The translations under genes and the position numbers were made by a program. From positions 248,001 through 312,000 of the forward strand of contig NZ_JBNAGF010000001.1 in the NCBI RefSeq assembly GCF_049801055.1: a stretch of DNA of 64,000 bases, written 5' to 3'. The notes beneath the pieces were generated by a model that ran no database searches, was not told where the DNA came from, and saw nothing but the letters and a program-made list of their open reading frames with translations. Source of the stretch: JBNAGF01 sp049801055. Lineage in GTDB: Bacteria; Pseudomonadota; Alphaproteobacteria; Rhodobacterales; Rhodobacteraceae. Shown here piece by piece: positions 32,599-40,180 of the stretch (the stretch's first letter is position 1; the number at the start of each line of letters is the position of its first letter).

Positions 32599-33684
32599 AT
32601 GACTGAACCACTCGTGACTTTCCGCAATGTCCAGAAACGGTTTGGCAGTTTCGTGGCCGTGCGCGACATGGATCTTGATATTCAATCTGGCGAGTTTCTT
32701 GCCATCATGGGGTCTTCGGGCTGCGGAAAGACCACGACGCTGCGCATGCTGGCGGGACTGGAAAGCCCGACATCAGGAGAAATTCGCATTGGCGGGCGGG
32801 TAATGAACGACGTCAAACCGCATGAGAGAGACACGCCTCTGGTCTGGCAGTCTCTGGCGCTTTTTCCGTTTCTTTCAGCCCGCGAAAACGTAGAGTTTGG
32901 ACTTAAGATGCGGGGCGTCGACAAGGCGGAGCGCAAGCGGCGCGCTCTGGATTGGCTGGACCGGATGCACATCGGAGAATTCGCCGAGCGCAATGTTGAC
33001 ACTCTGTCGGGCGGTCAGAAGCAGCGGGTGGCACTGGCGCGAAGTCTCGTCATGGAGCCGCAAATGCTGTTGCTCGACGAACCGCTTTCGGCGCTCGACG
33101 CCAATCTGGTTATTCGGATGCAGGGGGTGCTGACACAGCTGCAGAAGGAACTGGGCATCACCTTTGTCTATGTCACCCATTCGCAGTCCGAAGCTTTTGC
33201 CATGGCCGACCGCGTTGTCATCATGAGCCAGGGCGACATTGCACAGGTCGGAACGCCCAAGGACATCTATCGTGCGCCTGCCAACCGTTTCGTGGCCGAG
33301 TTCGTCGGGCGCAACAATATTCTAACGGGCAAGGTAGAGGAAGCCGGTGCGGAATTCGCGCGCATCTCGACGCCGGTCGGCAGTTTTCGAGTCAAAGCGC
33401 CGGATTTTGTGCTGGGTACCGGAGAAGATCGGAGTTTTGTTGTCTCCGCTGATCTGGTTGCGCTTGGTCTCGGGGAACCGGAGGGGCCAAACAGCGTGCA
33501 GGCCAAGCTGATTTCGGAAGAATTCATCGGATCTGTTGTCACTCTGTTCCTCGAAGGCGGTGACGGTCAGGAGTTCAAGGTCCAGATGCAGGAGCGGGAG
33601 TTGCTGAATCTGGATCTGTCAGCGGGAACGGTGGTCTGGTTGAGCTGGAAGCCCGAAAATGCACATATGCTGGAGAGCGGCTGA
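32599..33684 (+). CDS. PotA-type ABC transporter ATP-binding protein
   Basis: ATPase of the importer, 361 residues. Walker A is MGSSGCGKTTTLRMLAGL (about residues 36-53), the Q-loop region is TPLVWQSLALFPFLSARENV, the signature is LSGGQKQRVALARSL and Walker B is MLLLDEPLSALDANL. The H-loop is YVTHSQSEAFAMADRV. A C-terminal TOBE-like domain follows the DIYRAPANRFVAEFVGRNN junction. It lies 1 bp after the permease and 3 bp before the deacetylase-family gene. Confidence 0.92.
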   Translation: MTEPLVTFRNVQKRFGSFVAVRDMDLDIQSGEFLAIMGSSGCGKTTTLRMLAGLESPTSGEIRIGGRVMNDVKPHERDTPLVWQSLALFPFLSARENVEFGLKMRGVDKAERKRRALDWLDRMHIGEFAERNVDTLSGGQKQRVALARSLVMEPQMLLLDEPLSALDANLVIRMQGVLTQLQKELGITFVYVTHSQSEAFAMADRVVIMSQGDIAQVGTPKDIYRAPANRFVAEFVGRNNILTGKVEEAGAEFARISTPVGSFRVKAPDFVLGTGEDRSFVVSADLVALGLGEPEGPNSVQAKLISEEFIGSVVTLFLEGGDGQEFKVQMQERELLNLDLSAGTVVWLSWKPENAHMLESG

Positions 33685-33687
33685 CCC

Positions 33688-34584
33688 ATGATCCGAAACC
33701 CGATCCCATGGCCCGATGGAGCGAAATGCGCTGTGGCGATCACGTTCGACATGGATGCGGACAGTCTGATCCATGTAGCCCGCCCGCAGGACAGCCACCG
33801 CCGCCTGTATCCGATCAGCATGGGTCGTTACGGTCCGAATGTGGCGCTGCCACGAATCCTCGATACCTACCGCCGGTTCGGCCTGAAACAATCCTTTTTC
33901 ATCCCCGGCTGGTGTCTGGAACAGTATCCCGACACCGTCGAAGCCATTCTGAAAGATGGGCACGAGATCGGCCATCACGGGTGGTTGCACGAGGACCCGG
34001 TTTCGACCCACGGCAGCCAACGCGAGTGGTTCGAGCGCGCGCTAGAAGCCCACAGACGCATCTGTGGCCGGTTGCCACGCGGGTATCGTGCCCCGGTGTA
34101 TAATATCACCGACGAGGTCGTGGACCTGATGCTTGAGCACGGGCTAAGATATGACAGTTCGATGATGGGGGACGATATCCCATACTCGCTGCAAAGCGAC
34201 AAAGGGCGACTCTATGAGATGCCGGTTCACTGGGGCACGGACGACTGGCCGCCATTCGCCCATTTCGAGGAAATCGGATACATGATGCCGGTCAGGGCTC
34301 CGTCCGAGGGACTTGCCGCATTCTGGGAAGAATTCGAAGCACAGTACGAAGCAGGCGGCTTTTTCATGATGATCGTGCATCCTTTTCTTACCGGGCGTCT
34401 GGCCCGCTGGCGTCTGGTGGAGGCATGGATTGAACAAACGCTGAAAACCCGCGATGTCTGGTTCACATCGCTCGAAGGAGTAGCAGATCACATGGACAAG
34501 CTTGAACGGTCCGGCACATGGTCGCCAACGGTCGAGCCGCTGCCGTATTACGCATCGCCCCCTGCGGGGCAGAAAGGGGCCTGA
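33688..34584 (+). CDS. Polysaccharide deacetylase (NodB) family hydrolase, PuuE-like clade
   Basis: A 298-residue NodB-homology protein with a catalytic Asp in AVAITFDMDADS and the metal histidines in GHEIGHHGWLHEDPVS (about residues 92-107). RGYRAPVYNITDEVVDLMLE and LRYDSSMMGDDIPYSL follow. The last pattern (YDS...DDxPY) recalls PuuE-type members that hydrolyse cyclic amides such as allantoin. No signal peptide, so it is cytoplasmic and unlikely to act on a polysaccharide. It sits between the importer ATPase and a cytosine-type deaminase with almost no spacing, which suggests ring opening of an imported heterocycle. Confidence 0.8.
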   Translation: MIRNPIPWPDGAKCAVAITFDMDADSLIHVARPQDSHRRLYPISMGRYGPNVALPRILDTYRRFGLKQSFFIPGWCLEQYPDTVEAILKDGHEIGHHGWLHEDPVSTHGSQREWFERALEAHRRICGRLPRGYRAPVYNITDEVVDLMLEHGLRYDSSMMGDDIPYSLQSDKGRLYEMPVHWGTDDWPPFAHFEEIGYMMPVRAPSEGLAAFWEEFEAQYEAGGFFMMIVHPFLTGRLARWRLVEAWIEQTLKTRDVWFTSLEGVADHMDKLERSGTWSPTVEPLPYYASPPAGQKGA

Positions 34585-34585
34585 A

Positions 34586-35032
34586 ATGATGACGGATGAC
34601 GACAAACGCTTGCTTCGCATCGCCTATGACGAAGCAAAGGCGGGTTATGACGAAGGCGGCTGCCCGATCGGGTCAGTTCTGGCGCGTGACGGCAAGGTCG
34701 TTTCTCAGGGACGGAACCAGAGGGTTCAAAAGGGGGATCCGATCGCGCACGGAGAAATGGACGCGTTGCGCAAGGCAGGTCGGCAAAAGACCTACCGGGA
34801 TACGGTCCTGTACACGACACTTTCGCCCTGCATGATGTGTACCGGAACGATCCTGCAATTTGATATCCCGCGGGTCGTCATTGGCGATACTCAGAATTTC
34901 GGCGGCAACGAAGAGTTCCTCAGATCTCGGGGCGTTGAGGTCGTGATCGTAAAGGATCCCGATTGCGTGTCCCTGATGAAGCGTTTCATCGAAGAAAAAC
35001 CCGAGCTTTGGGCAGAGGATATCGCCGAGTAA
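34586..35032 (+). CDS. Yeast-type cytosine deaminase
   Basis: A zinc deaminase of 148 residues. Ligands His55 and catalytic Glu57 lie in AHGEMDAL, Cys82 and Cys85 in LSPCMMCTGTIL. The C-terminal ending MKRFIEEKPELWAEDIAE closely matches the end of fungal cytosine deaminase Fcy1. That points to cytosine or a related aminopyrimidine rather than tRNA adenosine or guanine. The ATG is 1 nt after the stop of the deacetylase-family gene; a second ATG follows at once. It is the last gene of the importer operon. The fungal-type enzyme is less common in bacteria than CodA. Confidence 0.83.
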   Translation: MMTDDDKRLLRIAYDEAKAGYDEGGCPIGSVLARDGKVVSQGRNQRVQKGDPIAHGEMDALRKAGRQKTYRDTVLYTTLSPCMMCTGTILQFDIPRVVIGDTQNFGGNEEFLRSRGVEVVIVKDPDCVSLMKRFIEEKPELWAEDIAE

Positions 35033-35162
35033 ACGGTGACAGCGCCTGGGATGCGGTCGTGCTCCTGCAAACATATGTAGGCGTGCTTTCTCTGCCATTG
35101 CGGTTGCCGGGCGCGCGTAGCTCGACCTACACTGGGCGCGAGGCACAATTCGGGAGATCAAG

Positions 35163-35465
35163 ATGCAAAGGACCGCTCTTGGCGCGTTCATGATGATAGC
35201 GTTGATGCTGGGGTTGAACTTGGATCCAGCCAATGCCAACTCCGGTCAATACTACGAGGTCGTCGGTGTCGAAGGCGACGACATGCTGAAACTGCGCGCC
35301 GGTCCCGGCACCGGCTACAGGATCATTGTCGGGCTTCCCAACGGTACCGTTCTTCGGCTTCACGATTGCCAGCAGATCGGCAGTACCGAGTGGTGCAAGG
35401 TTTCATTGAAAGAGGCTCGAAGCCTCACCGGTTATGTGTCTTGGCACTACTTGAAGGGGCTGTGA
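35163..35465 (+). CDS. Small secreted SH3b-domain protein
   Basis: A 100-residue protein with a Sec signal peptide (RTALGAFMMIALMLGLNL, cleavage near ANANS) and one bacterial SH3 domain: DMLKLRAGPGTGYRIIVGLP (the LxxRxGPGTxY motif), RLHDCQQIGSTEWCKVSL and TGYVSWHYLKG. Two Cys may form a disulfide in the periplasm. Such domains bind peptides or cell wall. It stands alone. Confidence 0.8.
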   Translation: MQRTALGAFMMIALMLGLNLDPANANSGQYYEVVGVEGDDMLKLRAGPGTGYRIIVGLPNGTVLRLHDCQQIGSTEWCKVSLKEARSLTGYVSWHYLKGL

Positions 35466-35637
35466 ACGTAGGGGCACATCAAAACTGAAGGGTGCTTCGC
35501 AGCGCCTCAATTTGAGTTAACCAGTTGGCCGAGATTGAAGGCGGCGAATGATGTGACGTGTTGAGCACACGCCGACATGCGACGTTGTTGAGCCGTCCGC
35601 TCCGAGCGAGGCATTTATTAACCATGAATAGTGAGCT

Positions 35638-35712
35638 TGGCTGGGGTGGTAGGATTCGAACCTACGATACACGGTACCAAAAACCGCTGCCTTACCACTT
35701 GGCTACACCCCA
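35638..35712 (-). tRNA. tRNA-Gln (anticodon UUG)
   Basis: Minus-strand cloverleaf starting TGGGGTGTAGCC at 35712. The acceptor stem TGGGGTG pairs with CACCCCA, the D-arm is GCCAAGTGGTAAGGC, and the anticodon stem has the 7-nt loop TTTTGGT (anticodon TTG). The T-arm is TAGGTTCGAATCCTA. Discriminator G and an encoded CCA (35640-35638) complete the 75-nt gene. It is isolated, with no other tRNA in the window. Confidence 0.96.
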
Positions 35713-35820
35713 ACGGTGAGCGGCTAATTACTCACCTTGGCGGATTGGTTCAAGGCCTGATCGCAAAAAATCCACCGGTTCGGCCAAAAAACTTTTCTGC
35801 ATCGATTGCATCGGAAATTT

Positions 35821-36810
35821 TTAGGGAATTTCGAGCAGAACGGCCCCGTTGCGCCGGCCCGATGCCACCAGGTCATGCGCCTCGTCGGTTGCCTTGAGCG
35901 GCAGGACCCGATCCACTGGACTGTAGAGGGCTCCGTCGGCAATGGCGTGGTCCAGTTTTCCGATCGCCATGTCTCGGACGTCGCGTGGCAACAGGTAGAC
36001 AAGTCCCATTTCCAGTGTCACTGATTTGAACATCAATGGCATGAACGGCAGAACAGGGCTCGGGCAATGGGCTGAGCCATAGGCGTTGATCCTGCCGTTT
36101 TCGGCAATGACTTCGATATCGGTTTCGACATTCTCGCCGAACTCGAGTTCTACGATGCGATCAACCGGATGACCACCGTTGGCAGAAATAATCTGGGCGG
36201 CAAGATCCGGGTCGGCATAGTCGAGCACCACGTCAGCGCCGGCTTCGAGAACTTTCTCCGATTTGCCAGGGCTGGCCGTGGCGATGACGCGGGCGCCGCC
36301 CCATTTGGCAAGCTGGACCGCCAGAAAGCCCACGCTGCCTGCACCGCCGTGGACCAGCACGCTGGCGTCAGAGACAGATCCGCCGCTGAACACCATATGC
36401 GCGGCCGTTGTGCCGGGAATGCCCAATGTGGCTCCGGTCTCAAGGCTGGCCTTCCGTGGAAGGGGAACGGCTTGCTCCGAGGGCAGGGCGATCTGCTGCG
36501 CAGCCGTTCCGAAAGGCCTGCGCCATTGACCGTTCCAAACCCACACCTCTTCACCGATCCGGGCCGGGTTCACACCGGAGCCGACGGCGGAAACTCGACC
36601 CGACCCGTCGCTATGTGGCACGATGACGGGGAAGGGCGGTTTGGTCACGCCAGGGCGCGATCCCGACCTCGCCTTAACATCGGACGGGTTGACCGCGGAA
36701 TAGGCAAGATCAACCGTGACTTCTCCGGGGGAGGGTATAGGGTTTTCGATGTCGCCATAGTTCAGCACATCCGATGCGGCGCCAAACGCACTGTAGGAAA
36801 TTGCCTTCAT
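35821..36810 (-). CDS. NADPH:quinone reductase-like MDR family oxidoreductase
   Basis: A zinc-less medium-chain dehydrogenase/reductase of 329 residues. The N-terminal GroES-like domain includes GDIENPIPSPGEVTVDLAYS and NPSDVKARSGSRPG. The NADPH motif is LVHGGAGSVGFLAVQLAKWG (about residues 151-170) and then ARVIATASPGKSEKVLEAGA and DVVLDYADPD. These are quinone oxidoreductase/enoyl reductase features. Single gene, divergent from the haloalkane dehalogenase 121 bp away. Physiological substrate not predictable. Confidence 0.87.
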   Translation of the reverse strand: MKAISYSAFGAASDVLNYGDIENPIPSPGEVTVDLAYSAVNPSDVKARSGSRPGVTKPPFPVIVPHSDGSGRVSAVGSGVNPARIGEEVWVWNGQWRRPFGTAAQQIALPSEQAVPLPRKASLETGATLGIPGTTAAHMVFSGGSVSDASVLVHGGAGSVGFLAVQLAKWGGARVIATASPGKSEKVLEAGADVVLDYADPDLAAQIISANGGHPVDRIVELEFGENVETDIEVIAENGRINAYGSAHCPSPVLPFMPLMFKSVTLEMGLVYLLPRDVRDMAIGKLDHAIADGALYSPVDRVLPLKATDEAHDLVASGRRNGAVLLEIP

Positions 36811-36931
36811 CTCAGTCGGTTCCTGCTGTTGTTTTCCGTGACGTTTACCCTAGCCCGGGACGTCGTCAATGCTAGGCTCGTATTCGTGCCTATCCCGGAA
36901 TGGTATAAGAGTGGATCAGGGAGGAACCGCC

Positions 36932-37837
36932 ATGAAAACCCTCAGAACCCCGGATGCCCGGTTTGACGCCCTGCCGGACTACCCGTTTCGGCCCCACTAC
37001 GTGACAATTGATGACACCGAGGGGGGCTCGCTCAGGGTTCACTATGTCGATGAAGGGCCCGATGGCGCGGCCCCGGTGCTGATGATGCATGGCGAGCCGT
37101 CGTGGTCCTTCCTCTATCGCCACATGATTCCAGTCGTGGCAAAGGCCGGGCATCGGGTCGTGGTGCCGGATCTGATTGGTTTTGGAAAATCCGACAAGCC
37201 GACCGAACGCACCGATTATACCTATGATCGGCACATCGATTGGATGGGGCAGGTGGTTCGCCAACTCGATCTGAAGGGCATTACACTTGTCTGTCAGGAT
37301 TGGGGCGGTCTGATCGGGCTCAGACTGTGGGCAGAAATGCCCGAGCGATTTGCCCGCATCGTCGTCGCCAACACCGCATTGCCTACGGGCGAGCAGAAAT
37401 TGAACGAGGCGTTTTATTCGTGGCAGCAGTTCAGTCAGGAGGTCGAGGAATTCGATTCCGGGCGCATCGTTTATGGCGGAACCATATCGAAACTCACTGA
37501 TGCCGAGGTTGCGGCATACAATGCGCCTTTTCCAGACGACAGCTACAAGGCCGGGGCACGTCAGTTTCCGATGCTGGTTCCTGATCGCCCTGACGCTCCG
37601 GGTGCCGCCGGAAACCGAGCCGCTTGGGATGTGATCCGAACGCTGGACACACCAGTTCTCACAGCCTTTGGGGCCGACGACATGGTTATGGCCGGAGTCG
37701 ATGCAGTATTTCAGAAACTCTGTCCGGGGGCCGAAGGGCAGCCGCATGTGATCCTGCCGAATGCGGGGCATTTTCTTCAGGAAGATGTGGGGAAAGATCT
37801 GGCCGGGCTGATCGTCGAGTTCATTGACCGCACCTGA
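36932..37837 (+). CDS. Haloalkane dehalogenase (subfamily HLD-I type)
   Basis: An alpha/beta-hydrolase of 301 residues that cleaves carbon-halogen bonds. The oxyanion/halide site is HGEPSWSFLYR with Glu55 and halide-binding Trp58. The nucleophile is Asp123 in VCQDWGGLIGLRL (Trp124 is the second halide residue), the acid lies in TAFGADDMVM, and the base His is in NAGHFLQED. This set is that of DhlA-like enzymes rather than an epoxide hydrolase. The ATG at 36932 is preceded by AGGGAGGAA. Cytoplasmic, monocistronic, convergent with an SH3b gene. Confidence 0.85.
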   Translation: MKTLRTPDARFDALPDYPFRPHYVTIDDTEGGSLRVHYVDEGPDGAAPVLMMHGEPSWSFLYRHMIPVVAKAGHRVVVPDLIGFGKSDKPTERTDYTYDRHIDWMGQVVRQLDLKGITLVCQDWGGLIGLRLWAEMPERFARIVVANTALPTGEQKLNEAFYSWQQFSQEVEEFDSGRIVYGGTISKLTDAEVAAYNAPFPDDSYKAGARQFPMLVPDRPDAPGAAGNRAAWDVIRTLDTPVLTAFGADDMVMAGVDAVFQKLCPGAEGQPHVILPNAGHFLQEDVGKDLAGLIVEFIDRT

Positions 37838-37855
37838 CCACCCGGAGCGGAGGAA

Positions 37856-38374
37856 TCAGTCGCGAATTTCGCTCATTGAGACGCCCCAAAGGCTGCTTTT
37901 GGGGGCCCAGCCGCGATAACCGCCGGACGAGATCCGGCACCAGTCGGCGTTGCAATCACCCAATCGTGCCACAACACCCATCTCGAAAACGGCCGAAACC
38001 GGAGCGTCGGGATCGGGGCGCGACCTGACCTGCAGCATATCGCGTTCGACAAGCACTGTCCGCACACCGGACAGCAGCGCGTAATGGACCCAGCCTCCGG
38101 CCCCGTCGCGGTCCTGAACCCGGCGCCAGTGGCCGTATTCGGCGGTGATCTGCAAAGGCATGTCGCGGCGCTGGAACACCCAGTCGATACGGTGTGTCAG
38201 AGATGGCCCGCGACGGACATTGCCTTCGCTGGTCTTCATTGAGACATAGCGGGGCAGCGGAAGGTTGGTAACGGATCCCCGCTGTTCGGCTGCGAAAACA
38301 CTGCCGGATAGGATCATAAGAATCGCTGAAATCCCCGCAAACGCGAGGCGTCTGTAAACGCCGGATTGGGTCAC
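37856..38374 (-). CDS. Secreted protein with two SH3b-type domains
   Basis: A 172-residue protein with a signal peptide (RLAFAGISAILMILSGSVFA). Two SH3b repeats follow: VSMKTSEGNVRRGPSLTHRI with WRRVQDRDGAGGWVHYALLS, then DMLQVRSRPDPDAPVSAVFE with GDCNADWCRISSGGYRGWAP. This layout resembles DUF1058/SH3_4 proteins of alphaproteobacteria. Probably periplasmic; function unknown. It is the second secreted SH3b gene within 3 kb and is unrelated in length to the first. Confidence 0.8.
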   Translation of the reverse strand: MTQSGVYRRLAFAGISAILMILSGSVFAAEQRGSVTNLPLPRYVSMKTSEGNVRRGPSLTHRIDWVFQRRDMPLQITAEYGHWRRVQDRDGAGGWVHYALLSGVRTVLVERDMLQVRSRPDPDAPVSAVFEMGVVARLGDCNADWCRISSGGYRGWAPKSSLWGVSMSEIRD

Positions 38375-38512
38375 TGCCTGCCTGCCCGTATCTGTTCAAT
38401 CTATTCTCAATAAAAGGCTGCGTCATTTGCGCATGGGGTTCTTGTGCCCCGCCCTGTCCTGCGCCACGATGCCATGGCGCAAACCGATTTGAAAAGCGTG
38501 AGGAGAGCGGAA

Positions 38513-39499
38513 GTGTCAAGAGAACGCCTGAGTGTTGTCGTAACGCGACGGTTGCCGGAGGCCGTCGAAACCCGGATGAGCGAGCTGTTCGATGTTCGAC
38601 TGAGAGAAGACGACACACCTATGACCCGTGCCGAACTGGTCGATGCGGTAAAAACTGCCGATGTTCTGGTGCCAACTCTCAACGATGAAATAGACGCTTC
38701 GTTGATTGCTCAGGGGTCCGAGCGGCTCAAGCTGATTGCGAATTACGGGGCCGGTGTCGATCATATCGATGTGCACACGGCCCGGCAGCGTGGCGTTTTG
38801 GTGTCCAATACGCCCGGTGTTCTGACCGATGACACCGCGGACATGACAATGGCGCTGATACTCGCCGTTACCCGTCGCATTCCCGAAGGGTTGTCGGTTA
38901 TGCAGAAGAGCGAATGGGGCGGCTGGGCTCCCACCGCATTGCTGGGCGGGCGGATCGCCGGTCGACGGCTTGGAATCCTGGGTATGGGCCGGATCGGTCA
39001 GGCCGTGGCCCGCAGGGCAGCCGCCTTTGGGATGCAGATCCACTATCACAATCGTCGCCGCTTGCGCCCGGAAACCGAGGAAGAACTGGAAGCAACCTGG
39101 TGGGAAAGCCTCGACCAGATGGTGTCGCGAATGGATGTGATTTCGGTCAACTGTCCGTCAACACCGTCGACCTTTCACCTGATGAATGCGCGGCGGCTCA
39201 AGCTGATGAAGCCGTCCTCGGTGATCGTGAACACGTCGCGAGGCGAGGTGATTGACGAAAACGCTCTGACAAGGATGATACGCGCCAGCGAGATCGCCGG
39301 GGCCGGGCTGGACGTTTACGAACACGGCATCAACGTGAACCCCAGACTGCGCGAGTTGCCAAACGTCGTGTTGTTGCCGCATATGGGATCGGCGACGCTC
39401 GAAGGGCGGATCGAGATGGGCGAGAAAGTCATCATCAACATCAAGACATTCGGGGATGGTCATCGCCCACCTGATCAGGTTGTACCGGCTATGCTGTAA
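38513..39499 (+). CDS. D-2-hydroxyacid dehydrogenase (glyoxylate/hydroxypyruvate reductase type)
   Basis: An NAD(P)-dependent dehydrogenase of 328 residues. The cofactor motif is LGILGMGRIGQAVARRAAAF (about residues 150-170). Catalytic-domain residues are in LIANYGAGVDHIDVHTARQR, NTSRGEVIDENAL (Arg), GLDVYEHGINVNPRL (Glu) and LLPHMGSATLEGR (His). The GTG at 38513 follows AGGAGA by 6 nt and gives the usual length. The frame is open upstream, including an ATG at 38474. Glyoxylate and hydroxypyruvate are typical substrates of this clade. Confidence 0.87.
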   Translation: MSRERLSVVVTRRLPEAVETRMSELFDVRLREDDTPMTRAELVDAVKTADVLVPTLNDEIDASLIAQGSERLKLIANYGAGVDHIDVHTARQRGVLVSNTPGVLTDDTADMTMALILAVTRRIPEGLSVMQKSEWGGWAPTALLGGRIAGRRLGILGMGRIGQAVARRAAAFGMQIHYHNRRRLRPETEEELEATWWESLDQMVSRMDVISVNCPSTPSTFHLMNARRLKLMKPSSVIVNTSRGEVIDENALTRMIRASEIAGAGLDVYEHGINVNPRLRELPNVVLLPHMGSATLEGRIEMGEKVIINIKTFGDGHRPPDQVVPAML

Positions 39500-39544
39500 C
39501 CCGCATTCTGGCCGGGTCGGTGCCAGGGTTGGCGGTGTCGAGAG

Positions 39545-40102
39545 ATGCGAAGCTTCATTGCGATAAATCCCGGCGAAGACACCGGGCGGGCGCTCTGCGC
39601 ATTGCAGTCACGGTTGCCTGCGGGGCGCCCTGTGCCGGGGCACAACTTGCACCTGACGCTGGCCTTTCTGGATGATCAGCCCGAAGAGCGTCTTGAAGAA
39701 CTGCATTATGAGCTGGAACAGATCGAAGCCTCCTGTTTCGAAGTGCAACCCGCAGGTCTGGGTTGGTTTGGCAGGTCGACGCCGAATTTGATCTACGCAG
39801 ATCTCGAACCAAGTCCGGCACTACAAGATTTGCACGCCCGTGTCGTGAGGGCCGTCCACGTGGTGGGTATCCAGACAAAGCTGAGCCGCTTTCGTCCTCA
39901 CATCACGCTGGCGCGCATGCGCCAACACCCCAACGCCAGCGAGGTTCGCGACATCCTGGAGTTCTTTGAAACCGGGCCGGAATTTCGAGCGCCACCGTTT
40001 CTTGTTGAGCGGTTTGGTCTCTATCAATCGACACTGATGCCAACTGGGGCAGTGCATGACGAACTGGCCAGCTATGAGCTGAATCGGTTGGCTTACGGCT
40101 AA
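39545..40102 (+). CDS. thpR: RNA 2',3'-cyclic phosphodiesterase (2H family, ThpR)
   Basis: A 185-residue 2H-phosphoesterase with the two tetrapeptides that define the family: HLTLAFLDD (about residues 36-44) and HITLARMRQ (about residues 119-127). It opens MRSFIAINPGEDTGRALCAL, like ThpR/LigT proteins, which act on RNA 2',3'-cyclic phosphate ends. It lies 45 bp after the hydroxyacid dehydrogenase and may share its transcript. Confidence 0.9.
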   Translation: MRSFIAINPGEDTGRALCALQSRLPAGRPVPGHNLHLTLAFLDDQPEERLEELHYELEQIEASCFEVQPAGLGWFGRSTPNLIYADLEPSPALQDLHARVVRAVHVVGIQTKLSRFRPHITLARMRQHPNASEVRDILEFFETGPEFRAPPFLVERFGLYQSTLMPTGAVHDELASYELNRLAYG

Positions 40103-40180
40103 ATTGGCGCGGTCAGCAATTGGCGCTGCGATTTTCCTTCGCTAAGGTTCAGCCACGTTCAGAGTCGGTGAGGGAACATC

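Noticed and set aside
30946..33684. Naming the importer potABC
   Set aside because: The fold is PotABCD-type, but the operon ends in a deaminase and a deacetylase-family hydrolase, so a polyamine substrate is not supported.
35631..35897. Plus-strand open frame beginning MSLAGVVGFEPTIHGTKNRC
   Set aside because: It is the complement of the tRNA-Gln gene. This peptide is a well-known spurious product of such tRNA genes.
36869..36931. Upstream extension of the haloalkane dehalogenase frame
   Set aside because: The ATG at 36932 has a strong Shine-Dalgarno and gives the family length; the extension has no conserved residues.
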